Notes: generated from the sequence alone by a model not told the origin. A stretch of DNA of 64,000 nucleotides from Paenibacillus sp. JZ16 (GCF_015326965.1 NZ_CP017659.1:6647001-6711000); one strand, 5' to 3'. Positions 18,976 through 26,634 are shown, counted from the first letter of the stretch. A program made the numbers and translations.

Positions 18976-19005
18976 ATCGGGGAATGACAGGAAGAGGAGG
19001 GGAAG

Positions 19006-19032
19006 ATGAAGCGGATTACGCTAAGAGGATAA
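19006..19032 (+). other. Eight-codon open frame behind a strong ribosome site
   Basis: GAGGAGGGG sits 5 bases before an ATG that opens only eight codons (Met-Lys-Arg-Ile-Thr-Leu-Arg-Gly) and a TAA, 30 bases after the ABC permease. It may be the remnant of a deleted fourth cluster gene or a leader peptide. It overlaps the 3' end of the minus-strand gene at 19021-19302. Low confidence that it is functional. Confidence 0.3.
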
Positions 19033-19302
19033 AATATGGACCAGCTGCCGGGTAAAGAACCATACCGGGTGCAGGGTTATGTGAATTAGATCGGGCAGAG
19101 AGGAAGGATCAAGACTAATTCCCCAGTCTCCTTCGCTCCACCCGGATAGCATGGATGGAGGCCCGGGTGCTTCCAAATTATAGGTTTCCCGTAATCGATT
19201 TATTGTTTCTTGGTTGAGCGAGCTGTTGTCTTCCCCGTAGGTTGTATGTGGTCCGAATGTTAGTAAAAGAACGATTAGGCATAATAAAGTCTTGTTTCGC
19301 AA
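19021..19302 (-). CDS. Small secreted protein of unknown function (93 aa)
   Basis: The likely start is a TTG complementary to 19300-19302, with TAAGGAG eight bases upstream on the minus strand. A longer in-frame ATG at 19353 lacks a ribosome site and would hide the signal sequence. From the TTG the product has a clean signal peptide (Arg-Asn-Lys, then hydrophobic residues, ending near Thr-Tyr-Gly) and a short mature part rich in Pro, Ser and Leu with several Trp residues. I recognise no family. It is convergent with the ABC exporter genes and lies just upstream of, and opposite to, the agr-like region. Confidence 0.5.
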   Translation of the reverse strand: MRNKTLLCLIVLLLTFGPHTTYGEDNSSLNQETINRLRETYNLEAPGPPSMLSGWSEGDWGISLDPSSLPDLIHITLHPVWFFTRQLVHILSS

Positions 19303-19371
19303 TGTTATATTCTCCTTAGGAAAGGCACCCGAGATGGATGCCTCTTCTTTCATTTTTTAGATTGTAAATGC

Positions 19372-19400
19372 TTGAACAGGAACGTAGGTTCGTATATAAT
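19372..19400 (+). promoter_or_regulatory. Sigma-A type promoter ahead of the agr-like region
   Basis: TTGAAC (19372-19377) and a perfect TATAAT (19395-19400) are separated by 17 bases. It points toward the agr-like genes, but the first coding start is 560 bases away. Confidence 0.6.
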
Positions 19401-19485
19401 AGAGATATAGCAAATTAACTTCCTAATTCACTCTTCACTTCATAGATCCATGATGGATTCCCCCACTTATGTATTTAATTACCTG

Positions 19486-19513
19486 TTGTTATGCCTTCCG
19501 GGCCTTATATAAT
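19486..19513 (+). promoter_or_regulatory. Second sigma-A type promoter ahead of the agr-like region
   Basis: TTGTTA (19486-19491) and TATAAT (19508-19513) are separated by 16 bases, in the same direction as the promoter at 19372-19400. Confidence 0.5.
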
Positions 19514-19960
19514 CAACTTAGATGATGTCAGGATGTTAATATAGAGGAACTGAGTATTCTGGCTTAGTCATTTTCGCAAGGTCGTGGATTCTTGATAACT
19601 AGTGCTTGATTTTCGTTTGGTATATGGATTGGACGGTGCAGCGATTTAATTTCGTATTGGTGTATAAGAAGTTCTAAGCTGTTCTTTTTTAGAATTTTTG
19701 GGCCAATCCGGAGACATACACGACGTTAATGTTTTTGCATTTTCCATCACAGTTTCCAGACATATAAGAAGTGGCAGGCGCCATCGGAATTGACCTCAAG
19801 AACACGCATCATTTAGGACGACTCGATAGAAACTGAGGGTCTGTTGTCGGTATACCGTTTATTTATGGACGTTATAACCATCAATGTAATCAGGATAAAT
19901 CGAGAATTGGCGTAGTACACATTTTAACCATTTCTTATGGTGTAGGGAGGAAATCTTTGA
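19514..19960 (+). other. Non-coding leader or small-RNA region upstream of the agr-like genes
   Basis: About 450 bases hold no convincing open frame on either strand. The only structure noted is a weak A/T hairpin at about 19670-19699 (AGTTCTAA with TTAGAATT, then TTTTT), which could end an RNA of roughly 180-290 nt started at the two promoters. The rest may be a long 5' leader of the agr-like operon. No further promoter of good quality was seen next to the first gene. Confidence 0.35.
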
Positions 19961-20638
19961 ATGGAAGTTATTTGGTTTATGTTGTTTTCAACATTTGAAA
20001 CACTGGCTATTTATTCGCTAATCATGACATTGCTTAGATTCAAGACGACAGAGTACATATGGCAGGCGTTGATTGTCATGATCCTTGCCAACTTACAAAG
20101 TTTCATCATGCGCAACGAACTTCAATTGGATTTTCTAGCCCCTCTCATTACCGTGTTAATCTTCGTTTTCTTATTCTCAGCCATTATTAAGATCCCGGTT
20201 ATCTGGTCGGCGATCTGCACCATTCTGGGTTATATGTTTTATGCGTTAATTCAAACGGCATATCTGACAACGATATTCGGATCAATCGACTCCATTCAGA
20301 CCGATCATGCCAATGGTTATATTCTTCAAATCCTCTCAGGTGCGACAGGACTATTGATATCCTGGGTTATGTACAGGTTTGGTATTGGGTTTAAGTACGA
20401 TCTGGAAAAGCTGCGCATTAAATTTGAACATGTTCTATTGATCACGTTGATTATCGTGGTGTTGATATTAATTGCAATTCTATTTTACCTTAATCGTTTA
20501 TGGCTGCACCTTCTCTTCTTTGGAATAACATTTGGAATCTTCTTGTATTATGCCATCAATACAGAGGAGCGGGAATCTTATGATCATAGAAGGCTTGTCA
20601 AAGTGGATAGCGGAGGGGATCAAACGCCAGGTACCTGA
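19961..20638 (+). CDS. Multi-span membrane protein of the agr-like module
   Basis: This 225-residue protein consists almost entirely of six or seven hydrophobic segments, followed by a short charged tail after about residue 200. It resembles the N-terminal sensing half of AgrC-type receptor kinases but has no dimerisation or ATPase part, so by itself it cannot phosphorylate anything. The ATG follows GGGAGG by 10 bases. Its last 59 bases overlap the start of agrB in another frame, so the two are translationally coupled. Possible roles are peptide binding, modulation of AgrB, or immunity; none can be shown from the sequence. Confidence 0.75.
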   Translation: MEVIWFMLFSTFETLAIYSLIMTLLRFKTTEYIWQALIVMILANLQSFIMRNELQLDFLAPLITVLIFVFLFSAIIKIPVIWSAICTILGYMFYALIQTAYLTTIFGSIDSIQTDHANGYILQILSGATGLLISWVMYRFGIGFKYDLEKLRIKFEHVLLITLIIVVLILIAILFYLNRLWLHLLFFGITFGIFLYYAINTEERESYDHRRLVKVDSGGDQTPGT

Positions 20639-21122
20639 CCATAAGTCCTCTGTTTCTGTTCTGAAACATGCGATCACCATCATTTTAAACGTATTATGTA
20701 TTGTGGTCTTCACGCTGCTTATCTCTATTTTTACAGGTAACATGAAGCAGGCTGTGATAGCCTTGGTGGGTTTTGCGGTACTAAGGCAATTTTCCGGAGG
20801 ATATCATCTTAAGACGGGGGCAGGCTGTATTGCATTCACGACAGCGCTATTCACTCTGGTGTCTTTTGCGGATATGGGGAATGCAAGCATTCTCGTAATT
20901 ACTGCTCTCAGTCTGTTGCTGGTGATGCTGTTCGCTCCCAGCCGAATTGAGAAGCAGTCCCGTATACCGAGGAAACATTACGTAAAACTTCGCTTGATTA
21001 GCTGTTTCATCGTTATGTTTAACTTTGGACTCCAGTCCCCAACATTGGCTGTCATATTTTTGGTCCAGGCTATCAGTTTAATACGCTGGAAAGGAGGACA
21101 AGCTCATGTTATGGATCCATAG
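20580..21122 (+). CDS. agrB: AgrB-like accessory gene regulator peptidase
   Basis: The 180-residue integral membrane protein matches AgrB, the cysteine endopeptidase that cuts the AgrD precursor at its C-terminal side and helps cyclise the signal peptide. The catalytic pair is visible: His76 in FSGGYH and Cys83, seven residues apart as in Staphylococcus aureus AgrB (His77, Cys84). Four or more membrane segments follow. The ATG at 20580 has GAGGAGCGGG eight bases upstream and lies inside the previous gene. The 3' end overlaps agrD by 17 bases, so processing enzyme and substrate are produced together. Confidence 0.9.
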   Translation: MIIEGLSKWIAEGIKRQVPDHKSSVSVLKHAITIILNVLCIVVFTLLISIFTGNMKQAVIALVGFAVLRQFSGGYHLKTGAGCIAFTTALFTLVSFADMGNASILVITALSLLLVMLFAPSRIEKQSRIPRKHYVKLRLISCFIVMFNFGLQSPTLAVIFLVQAISLIRWKGGQAHVMDP

Positions 21123-21246
21123 GATTAGACATCGGTTGTTTTCGTTTATCGCATCTGCTCTGACGTTGGTAGCTGTTTTTGTAGTTAATACTGCAAGTCC
21201 CGTTTTTGTATATAGCGGAGAGACGCCGGAAGAACTGTTAAAGTAA
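21106..21246 (+). CDS. agrD: AgrD-like cyclic autoinducer precursor peptide (46 aa)
   Basis: AAAGGAGGACAAGCTC precedes an ATG inside the end of agrB. The 46-residue product has the AgrD layout: a basic N-terminus (residues 1-10, rich in Arg and His), an amphipathic/hydrophobic helix (11-27), a putative signal core (28-37, Asn-Thr-Ala-Ser-Pro-Val-Phe-Val-Tyr-Ser), and an acidic tail Glu-Thr-Pro-Glu-Glu-Leu-Leu-Lys that matches the PxEL-type recognition tail. There is no cysteine, so a ring would have to be a lactone, probably through Ser31, rather than the usual thiolactone. The AgrD identification rests on layout and position after agrB; the exact processed peptide is inferred. Confidence 0.82.
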   Translation: MLWIHRIRHRLFSFIASALTLVAVFVVNTASPVFVYSGETPEELLK

Positions 21247-21363
21247 GTCTTGATCCTTCGAAAGGGGACTGGGGTACTTAAAAATGATGGTATAAATAAA
21301 GATGAATATGTAGGTTATGGTTTCCGGTGAAATTCAGCTAGCTAGTCTAAAGAAGGAAAAAAG

Positions 21364-21400
21364 AAAAAACCCTTGATGCCAATGGCATCAAGGGTTTTCG
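21364..21400. terminator. Bidirectional intrinsic terminator between agrD and tRNA-Val
   Basis: A perfect 15-base-pair stem (AAAACCCTTGATGCC with GGCATCAAGGGTTTT) has a 3-base loop and T-runs on both sides. It can end the agr-like transcript and the tRNA transcript. Confidence 0.88.
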
Positions 21401-21404
21401 GTTA

Positions 21405-21477
21405 TGATCTGTAGTGGGCTCGAACCACTGACCCCTACCCTGTCAAGATAGTGCTCTCCCAGCTGAGCTAACAGATC
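21405..21477 (-). tRNA. tRNA-Val (anticodon GAC)
   Basis: Read on the minus strand, the cloverleaf is complete: acceptor GATCTGT with ACAGATC, T8-A9, D-stem GCTC/GAGC with an AGCTGGGA loop, anticodon stem CTATC/GGTAG with loop TTGACAG giving GAC, T-stem AGTGG/CCACT with TTCGAGC, and discriminator A. The 3' CCA is not encoded. It is a single tRNA gene, not part of an rRNA cluster, and lies between the agr-like module and a lipoprotein gene. Confidence 0.95.
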
Positions 21478-21612
21478 ATGAAATATTTAAAAAGGTAATT
21501 CATATATTACCAGCAGACAATGCGACTGTCAATGGTTTTCTCGTTATAAAAAATCACATTCCGGTTCAGACTAAATACAGCATGATTTTGCTAGTGGAGG
21601 AGCGTGAATGGT

Positions 21613-21876
21613 ATGGCAGGTGGGAAATCCCTTCATTTCAAACGAGCCGGACTGGTGCTCTCGTTGCTGGGGGTAACTGTACTGGGCAGCGGTTGCAGTA
21701 TCCCGGAGAGAACGTCGGTGCAGCTGGAGCCGCTCCATGGATCAGCAGCGCCCGTAATGCTCGATGTTTACGGCCGTTCTGTAGATCAGGATGTGTATTC
21801 CAAGCAGGGAAGCGGGGCACTGGAGCCGGTTCCGCCGATGGATTCGGTGGACACATTACGTGATCTCCAACCATAA
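21613..21876 (+). CDS. Small putative lipoprotein (87 aa)
   Basis: A hydrophobic signal segment ends in Leu-Gly-Ser-Gly-Cys, a usable lipobox, so the mature protein of about 60 residues would be lipid-anchored at the outer face of the membrane. The mature part is polar and Pro-rich with no recognised domain. The ATG at 21613 lies 12 bases after a GGAGG site; a GTG at 21604 is also possible but too close to it. The product is unknown, and nothing nearby points to a role. Confidence 0.6.
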   Translation: MAGGKSLHFKRAGLVLSLLGVTVLGSGCSIPERTSVQLEPLHGSAAPVMLDVYGRSVDQDVYSKQGSGALEPVPPMDSVDTLRDLQP

Positions 21877-21996
21877 GGGGGTGCAGCAACGATCCGTATC
21901 AGATCAGTCCTAAGAATGTCTGTATCCACTGCTCGAACAACGAGCAGTGCAAACCGTCGGCTGGCAGGCTGGCGGTTTGCTGTAAAACGGCCGATG

Positions 21997-22107
21997 TTAT
22001 TCCTCATCCCATTTGCGGGAATAACCTTTTTTAATCGCCCAAAAGATAGGGTAGATGATAACGGCTGAGATGATAATAGCCCAAAATATCGTGGCTCCCA
22101 TGCCCAT
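21997..22107 (-). CDS. Single-span membrane micropeptide (36 aa)
   Basis: On the minus strand an AAGGAG site lies 9 bases before an ATG complementary to 22105-22107. The peptide has one hydrophobic helix (residues about 5-24) followed by a basic tail with Lys-Lys-Gly-Tyr-Ser-Arg-Lys and an acidic end. An ATG at 22116 is in frame but only one base from the ribosome site. No family is recognised. The intergenic stretch after it (21877-21996) holds two perfect hairpins (CACTGCTCG/CGAGCAGTG and GCAAACCG/CGGTTTGC). Confidence 0.5.
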   Translation of the reverse strand: MGMGATIFWAIIISAVIIYPIFWAIKKGYSRKWDEE

Positions 22108-22227
22108 AAAGGCCATGCTCCTTTCAAGAAAACGTTAGTTTATACTATACAGGAAAACGATTATTTTGTATAATATCTCGATCTGCGATATCACTTAGGA
22201 ATTGATTCTACATAAAGAGGTGTTGAA

Positions 22228-22671
22228 ATGGCAGCAGAAATCATAAATGTATCAACCGAAGAGCAATTGCAGCAGGCGTTGGATATCCGGAAGGATGTTT
22301 TCGTGCTTGAACAGAAGGTGCCGATTGACCTGGAGATTGATGAGTACGATCGTCTGGACTCCGATGCGTTTCATGTCCTGATCAAATCGGAGGGACAGTA
22401 CGCGGCAACCGGACGTATCACCTATTACAATAAAGATTCCGCCAAAATGCAGCGAATTGCGGTTCGTAAGCCCTTCCGTTCCAAAGGGATTGGCCGCGTG
22501 CTGATGATGGCATTGGAAGCGCAGGCGCGTGAATTGAAGCTGCAGTATTCTGTACTGGATGCACAGGTTCAAGCGGAGGCATTTTATCGCAAGCTTGGGT
22601 ATGAGACCATTTCGGACGAGCCGTTTGATGATGCGGGCATTCCCCACGTTCGTATGAAAAAAGAACTGTAG
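22228..22671 (+). CDS. GNAT family N-acetyltransferase (YjcF-like)
   Basis: This 147-residue acetyltransferase resembles YjcF/ElaA-type GNAT proteins. The N-terminal helix and Arg-Lys-Asp-Val-Phe-Val-Leu-Glu-Gln motif, the Ala-Thr-Gly-Arg-Ile strand, and the acetyl-CoA loop Arg-Lys-Pro-Phe-Arg-Ser-Lys-Gly-Ile-Gly-Arg are all visible, followed by Ala-Phe-Tyr-Arg-Lys-Leu-Gly-Tyr. It should move acetyl from acetyl-CoA to an unknown amine. The start has AAAGAGGTG upstream. It is a single gene closed by a terminator. Confidence 0.85.
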   Translation: MAAEIINVSTEEQLQQALDIRKDVFVLEQKVPIDLEIDEYDRLDSDAFHVLIKSEGQYAATGRITYYNKDSAKMQRIAVRKPFRSKGIGRVLMMALEAQARELKLQYSVLDAQVQAEAFYRKLGYETISDEPFDDAGIPHVRMKKEL

Positions 22672-22715
22672 GCTTCTTACCATATATGGTGCCAATGATC
22701 CGCACTGTTTAAAAA

Positions 22716-22749
22716 GAAGAGACCCCGAGAATAAACTCGAGGTCTTTTT
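22716..22749. terminator. Bidirectional intrinsic terminator
   Basis: GACCCCGAG and CTCGAGGTC pair with one mismatch around a 6-base loop, with TTTTTA after and AAAAAGA before. It separates the convergent GNAT and DUF3892 genes. Confidence 0.75.
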
Positions 22750-22759
22750 AGTCATGATT

Positions 22760-22993
22760 TTAAAAGTTTGGCAAATTGTCCAGGTTGTTGCTGGGATCGC
22801 CATCCGCATTGGAGCGAAGATGTTCGTCACCGTCACGCCCTCGGAATACGTTCAAGTTTTTGATTTCTTTATTCTTGGCCATTTGTTGTGCTGTCTTGTA
22901 GTCAACGACACTGCCGTTATCCAGCTTAAGTTCGATGATGTCGCCATCTCCGTTTTTACGGACGCCTATGACTTCTTGTTGTGTATTATCCAT
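22760..22993 (-). CDS. DUF3892 family protein (77 aa)
   Basis: The small acidic product matches DUF3892: an N-terminal strand with Val-Ile-Gly-Val-Arg-Lys-Asn-Gly-Asp-Gly-Asp-Ile, a middle strand with Asp-Tyr-Lys-Thr-Ala-Gln-Gln, and the late Asn-Val-Phe-Arg-Gly-Arg-Asp-Gly-Asp-Glu segment typical of the family. No function is known. It is soluble with no signal. It lies 62 bases after the MBL hydrolase gene on the same strand, and the two may share a transcript. Confidence 0.75.
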   Translation of the reverse strand: MDNTQQEVIGVRKNGDGDIIELKLDNGSVVDYKTAQQMAKNKEIKNLNVFRGRDGDEHLRSNADGDPSNNLDNLPNF

Positions 22994-23055
22994 ATGAATC
23001 GCCTCCCGGCATTAGTGTTCCCGGGAAACCTCATAAACTATTCATCTATACTGAA

Positions 23056-23793
23056 CTACAATTCGTATACCCGCTGCTGCTCCACAAATTCCATGATGCC
23101 GGTCTTGCCAATGAAAGCTTCGACCTCATCGCTGTAATGCATGAGATAGGTGCGCTCCTGAATTTCTTGTGGGAGGCTAAGCAGCTCATCCAGTGTCGTA
23201 TGAACCTCGCCGGGACCTTGTAGCTGACATTCATGCAGAATCACTTCACAATCCCGCTCATTCACCAATTGGTTGAGCAGTATAGGGTCGAATACCATGT
23301 CAGCACTGTAAAAAATCCGATCATTTAGATAAAGCGAATAGCTGTCCTTGCCGGGAATATGCTGCGTATGAATCAGTTCTACCGAGATGCCGGATGAAAT
23401 ATTGGTCTTCACTCCCGGTTTCAGAGGGTGTACGTCAAATACATCATGCAGGGAGGAGATATGTCCCTGTTGATATAAGCCGCCTTTGAGGGTGTGCTCC
23501 CATATCGGTTCCACCAGCGTCTCGGCAATATAGAGTGGGAGCTTACGGTTGTATTTCATTTTCATAATAAAAGCCAGCTCCTCAAGTCCGCCTACATGGT
23601 CAGCATGAATGTGAGTGATAAGCACAGCATCCATATCGTTAAACGTCTTATTCAGCTGATGAAGCGCTAGAGGAGCTGTAATGCCGCAGTCGATGAGAAG
23701 TGTGAAATTTCCGTCATGGATCAGTGCGTTATTGTTATAGTAGTTCTTGGCAAACGCACTGCCGGTGCCAAGCATTTGCAATTTTAGTGTCAA
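23056..23793 (-). CDS. Metallo-beta-lactamase fold hydrolase
   Basis: The 245-residue product is an MBL-superfamily hydrolase of the RNase Z/YtzE-like type. The zinc motif HIHADH is at residues 61-66, preceded by Leu-Gly-Thr-Gly-Ser and Leu-Ile-Asp-Cys-Gly, and the later metal ligands appear as Tyr-Ser-Ala-Asp-Met and His-Glu-Cys. The length and single-domain form fit tRNase Z-like or phosphodiesterase members, but the exosite of true tRNase Z is not evident. The substrate is unknown. A possible ribosome site (AGGAGG) lies directly upstream on the minus strand. Confidence 0.82.
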   Translation of the reverse strand: MTLKLQMLGTGSAFAKNYYNNNALIHDGNFTLLIDCGITAPLALHQLNKTFNDMDAVLITHIHADHVGGLEELAFIMKMKYNRKLPLYIAETLVEPIWEHTLKGGLYQQGHISSLHDVFDVHPLKPGVKTNISSGISVELIHTQHIPGKDSYSLYLNDRIFYSADMVFDPILLNQLVNERDCEVILHECQLQGPGEVHTTLDELLSLPQEIQERTYLMHYSDEVEAFIGKTGIMEFVEQQRVYEL

Positions 23794-24043
23794 TGGATGA
23801 AACCTCCTGATGATATGATGTGTAGTCCCCGTATGCTAATGTATATTTTAACGAATTCCATGTCGATTTACACGGATTATATGATCGAATCGGGCCTGGA
23901 ATGCAGTATAATTTGTGATAAGCCCAGCTTAAAGCAAGGGGAAAAAATTTTACCACAAAGTGCAAAATTGTCCGCAACTTGTTTTTTGACATGTAGTATA
24001 CACATATAACAACAAGATGAGCCAATGGAGGGAAATGATTATT

Positions 24044-24598
24044 ATGAAATGGAAAAAAGTGATGGCATGTATGCTAGTGCTCTCTTTAATGGGTGGCAGC
24101 ACCCTTTTGTTTGCAGATTCCGTCAATGAACGTGTCCGTGTTTGGCTGAACGGTCATGAATTGAAGGATGGCGGATATTTAATTGATGGCAAAACGTATG
24201 TACCGGTTCGGGAATTTGATGGGGCTGTGGATTGGAATCCCGCGAATGGACAAGTTCAAGTCATCAAGCCGAACGTGCATATTTTTCTGTTTAAAGGAGA
24301 TACTGTATTCGGCAACGTGAACAAGGGGAAGTTGAAATTCAATGTTTTTAGCCAGGTCGACAGCTTAAACACCGAAATTCATTCAGTGAAAGTAGCGATT
24401 GAGGATCCCTCGGGCAATATCAAGGATATTCAATCCGAGGTTGTGAAGGACCGTAAGGATAATTTTTGGTTCCGAACCTATGATTTCACGTACGATTTTA
24501 AAACAACAGGTAAGTATTCGGTTGGTTTTTACGTGAAAGTAAAAGCGGATTCGGATTTTGTGAAAATTGCCGAAAAGGTCATTACAACGCTCAATTGA
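24044..24598 (+). CDS. Secreted protein with copper-amine-oxidase N-terminal-like domain
   Basis: From the ATG at 24044, 11 bases after GGAGGG, the 184-residue product starts with a signal peptide ending near Leu-Phe-Ala-Asp. The segment at about residues 30-60 (Val-Arg-Val-Trp-Leu-Asn-Gly, then Tyr-Val-Pro-Val-Arg-Glu) is the short repeat called the copper amine oxidase N-terminal domain, common in Paenibacillus surface proteins. The rest looks like a beta-sandwich. It has no oxidase part, so the domain name does not imply copper chemistry. Earlier in-frame starts at 24017 and 24035 are less likely. Confidence 0.72.
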   Translation: MKWKKVMACMLVLSLMGGSTLLFADSVNERVRVWLNGHELKDGGYLIDGKTYVPVREFDGAVDWNPANGQVQVIKPNVHIFLFKGDTVFGNVNKGKLKFNVFSQVDSLNTEIHSVKVAIEDPSGNIKDIQSEVVKDRKDNFWFRTYDFTYDFKTTGKYSVGFYVKVKADSDFVKIAEKVITTLN

Positions 24599-24693
24599 CA
24601 GGCCTTTTGGCGCCCTGGTAGAAATTGACCTGAGGAAGCTATCCGTGATACGATACGAAAGTATGATAATTTAACCGAAGTGAGGTTTTTTCA

Positions 24694-25017
24694 ATGAGTG
24701 AACACAAACATGAACACGGAGATGCTTGCGGCTGCGGTCACGATCATGACCACGACCACGAACACGAAGAGTTTGTGCTGACATTGACGGATGAAGAAGG
24801 AAAAGAAGTAGAGATGGTTCTTGTGGAGACATTTGATGTCGGCGAGAAACTTTACGCGCTTTTGCTTGAACGCGAAAATCCGGAAGCGGACGGCGTCATT
24901 CTACGTATGGAAGAAGAGAACGAGGAAATGGTTCTTTACAATATTGAGGACGAAGAAGAATGGAATGAAGTAGAGGCGGTTTACAACGAACTGGTCGCTG
25001 CTGCAAACCAGGAATAA
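24694..25017 (+). CDS. DUF1292 (YrzB-like) protein with a His-rich N-terminus
   Basis: The 107-residue acidic protein contains the DUF1292 domain from about residue 25 (Phe-Val-Leu-Thr-Leu-Thr-Asp-Glu-Glu-Gly). The first 25 residues are unusual: about ten His with two Cys (Cys-Gly-Cys-Gly) and several Asp, a likely nickel or zinc binding tail. The family is widespread in Firmicutes next to yrrK/yrzL, but its role is unknown. Here it stands alone, with a GTGAGG ribosome site and a strong terminator behind it. Confidence 0.82.
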   Translation: MSEHKHEHGDACGCGHDHDHDHEHEEFVLTLTDEEGKEVEMVLVETFDVGEKLYALLLERENPEADGVILRMEEENEEMVLYNIEDEEEWNEVEAVYNELVAAANQE

Positions 25018-25028
25018 GACTCCAAAGC

Positions 25029-25065
25029 AATAAACCCGGTGCGAACCTCTCGCACCGGGTTTATT
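25029..25065. terminator. Bidirectional intrinsic terminator
   Basis: A perfect 16-base-pair stem (AATAAACCCGGTGCGA with TCGCACCGGGTTTATT) separates the convergent DUF1292 and speA genes. Confidence 0.85.
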
Positions 25066-25083
25066 GTGTTTACAGCTGACATT

Positions 25084-26571
25084 TTAGAATATAGGGTCCG
25101 TTTCCACGATGACTTTAACATTTTGGATGCTGCGATCCTCGGGGCCTTTAACCGGAAGGCCTACCTCGACATGATCGATAATGTAATCGATGTTTTCCTG
25201 GGAAATGACTTCGCCCGGAAGCAGGATCGGAATCCCTGGCGGGTAGACATAGATGAATTCGGCAATAATGCGTCCTGCCGATTCCTTGAAAGGCACAACT
25301 TCCGTATCTCCGTAAAATGCATCGCGAGGGATCAGCGACAACTGCGGAATTTCCGGAGTTTTCACAACCAGCTCGTTAATCTCATTCACATGCATGTATT
25401 GATTGGAAAGCTCGCGGAGCGCTGTCAGCAAAATATCGATGGTCTCCCGATTGTCCCCCGGTGTAATGAGGCACAGAATATTGTACATATCACTGAGCTC
25501 CACCTCAATATTGTAGTGATCCCGCAGCCAGTTCTCGGTTTCATATCCCGTAATGCCGAGGTGGCGCACATGGATCGTCAATTTGGTTGGATCATAGGAG
25601 TGCGTCGCCTCCCCGCCTAATATTTCTTTTCCAAAGCTGTACAAACCTTCGATTTTGTTGACTTCATCACGTGCATATTGGGCCAACTCAATCGTCCTTG
25701 CAGCCATTTCGCGTCCATGGAGCGCCAAACTGCGGCGTGAAGTATCAAGCGATGCCAGCAGGATGTAAGAGGTGGAGGTTGTGGTCAGCATGCTGATAAT
25801 CGTCTGTACGCGATAAGGATTGATGTATCCGTTCTTGGTATTCACGTTCAGCACGGAACTCTGCGTCATCGAGCCGCCGAGTTTGTGGACGCTGGTCGCA
25901 GCCATATCGGCCCCCGCTTCCATGGCCGACATCGGGAGCTCTTCATGAAAATGGATCAATACACCGTGCGCCTCATCCACGAGAACGGGCACATTGTAGC
26001 TGTGAGCCAAATCCACGATTTCCTTCAGATTGGCGCTTACCCCGAAATATGTCGGGTTAATGACCAGTACGGCTTTGGCGTCAGGGTGACGTTTTAATGC
26101 CTTCCGAACCGAGCTGATGGTGATTCCGTGATCGATTCCCACATTGGAATCCTGGGCAGGCGATACGAATACAGGCTTGGCCCCGGTGAAAATGATGGCG
26201 GAGAGCACGGATTTATGGACGTTGCGCGGTACGATGATTTTATCGCCAGGCGAACATACCGACATGATCATGGTCATGATCGCTCCGCTTGTCCCTTGGA
26301 CACTGAAGTAGGTGTGATCGGCACCGAATGCGTCGGCGGCCAGCTTTTGGGCTTCCTCGATGACGCCTGTAGGCTGATGCAAATCATCCAGCGGCGCAAT
26401 ATTAATCAAATCTATAGAAAAGGCGTTATCCCCTATAAATTCCCGAAATTCGGCGTCGGTGCCGAGGCCCTTCTTATGTCCCGGAATGTGAAATTGCACG
26501 GGGTTTTTGGCCGCATGTTCTTTAAGTGCGGTGAAGAGCGGTGTACGACTATGGTCCATGGACGTTGTCAC
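25084..26571 (-). CDS. speA: Arginine/lysine decarboxylase, PLP-dependent (SpeA)
   Basis: This 495-residue fold-type I decarboxylase removes CO2 from arginine (or lysine) to give agmatine (or cadaverine), the first step of polyamine synthesis. The PLP lysine is Lys230 in SVHKLGGS, preceded by Asp199-Glu200-Ala-His202. The N-terminal Phe-His-Ile-Pro-Gly-His-Lys motif is typical of the group. The length agrees with B. subtilis SpeA, and the YktB gene just upstream repeats the Bacillus speA-yktB neighbourhood. The start is taken as GTG 26571, behind AAGGA; an internal ATG four codons later is the alternative. Confidence 0.9.
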   Translation of the reverse strand: MTTSMDHSRTPLFTALKEHAAKNPVQFHIPGHKKGLGTDAEFREFIGDNAFSIDLINIAPLDDLHQPTGVIEEAQKLAADAFGADHTYFSVQGTSGAIMTMIMSVCSPGDKIIVPRNVHKSVLSAIIFTGAKPVFVSPAQDSNVGIDHGITISSVRKALKRHPDAKAVLVINPTYFGVSANLKEIVDLAHSYNVPVLVDEAHGVLIHFHEELPMSAMEAGADMAATSVHKLGGSMTQSSVLNVNTKNGYINPYRVQTIISMLTTTSTSYILLASLDTSRRSLALHGREMAARTIELAQYARDEVNKIEGLYSFGKEILGGEATHSYDPTKLTIHVRHLGITGYETENWLRDHYNIEVELSDMYNILCLITPGDNRETIDILLTALRELSNQYMHVNEINELVVKTPEIPQLSLIPRDAFYGDTEVVPFKESAGRIIAEFIYVYPPGIPILLPGEVISQENIDYIIDHVEVGLPVKGPEDRSIQNVKVIVETDPIF

Positions 26572-26634
26572 AACCTTTCCTTATGTTTATTTTGTTATGA
26601 TTTGTTGATTTCTGTTTTTATATAAACAAAATTG

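Noticed and set aside
19450..19512. A 20-codon hydrophobic open frame in the agr upstream region
   Set aside because: No ribosome site precedes it and it overlaps a likely promoter; kept only as non-coding sequence.
21405..21477. tRNA-Val as an integration site for a genomic island holding the agr-like genes
   Set aside because: No integrase and no direct repeat of the tRNA end was found nearby, and the base composition of the module is only mildly A/T-richer.
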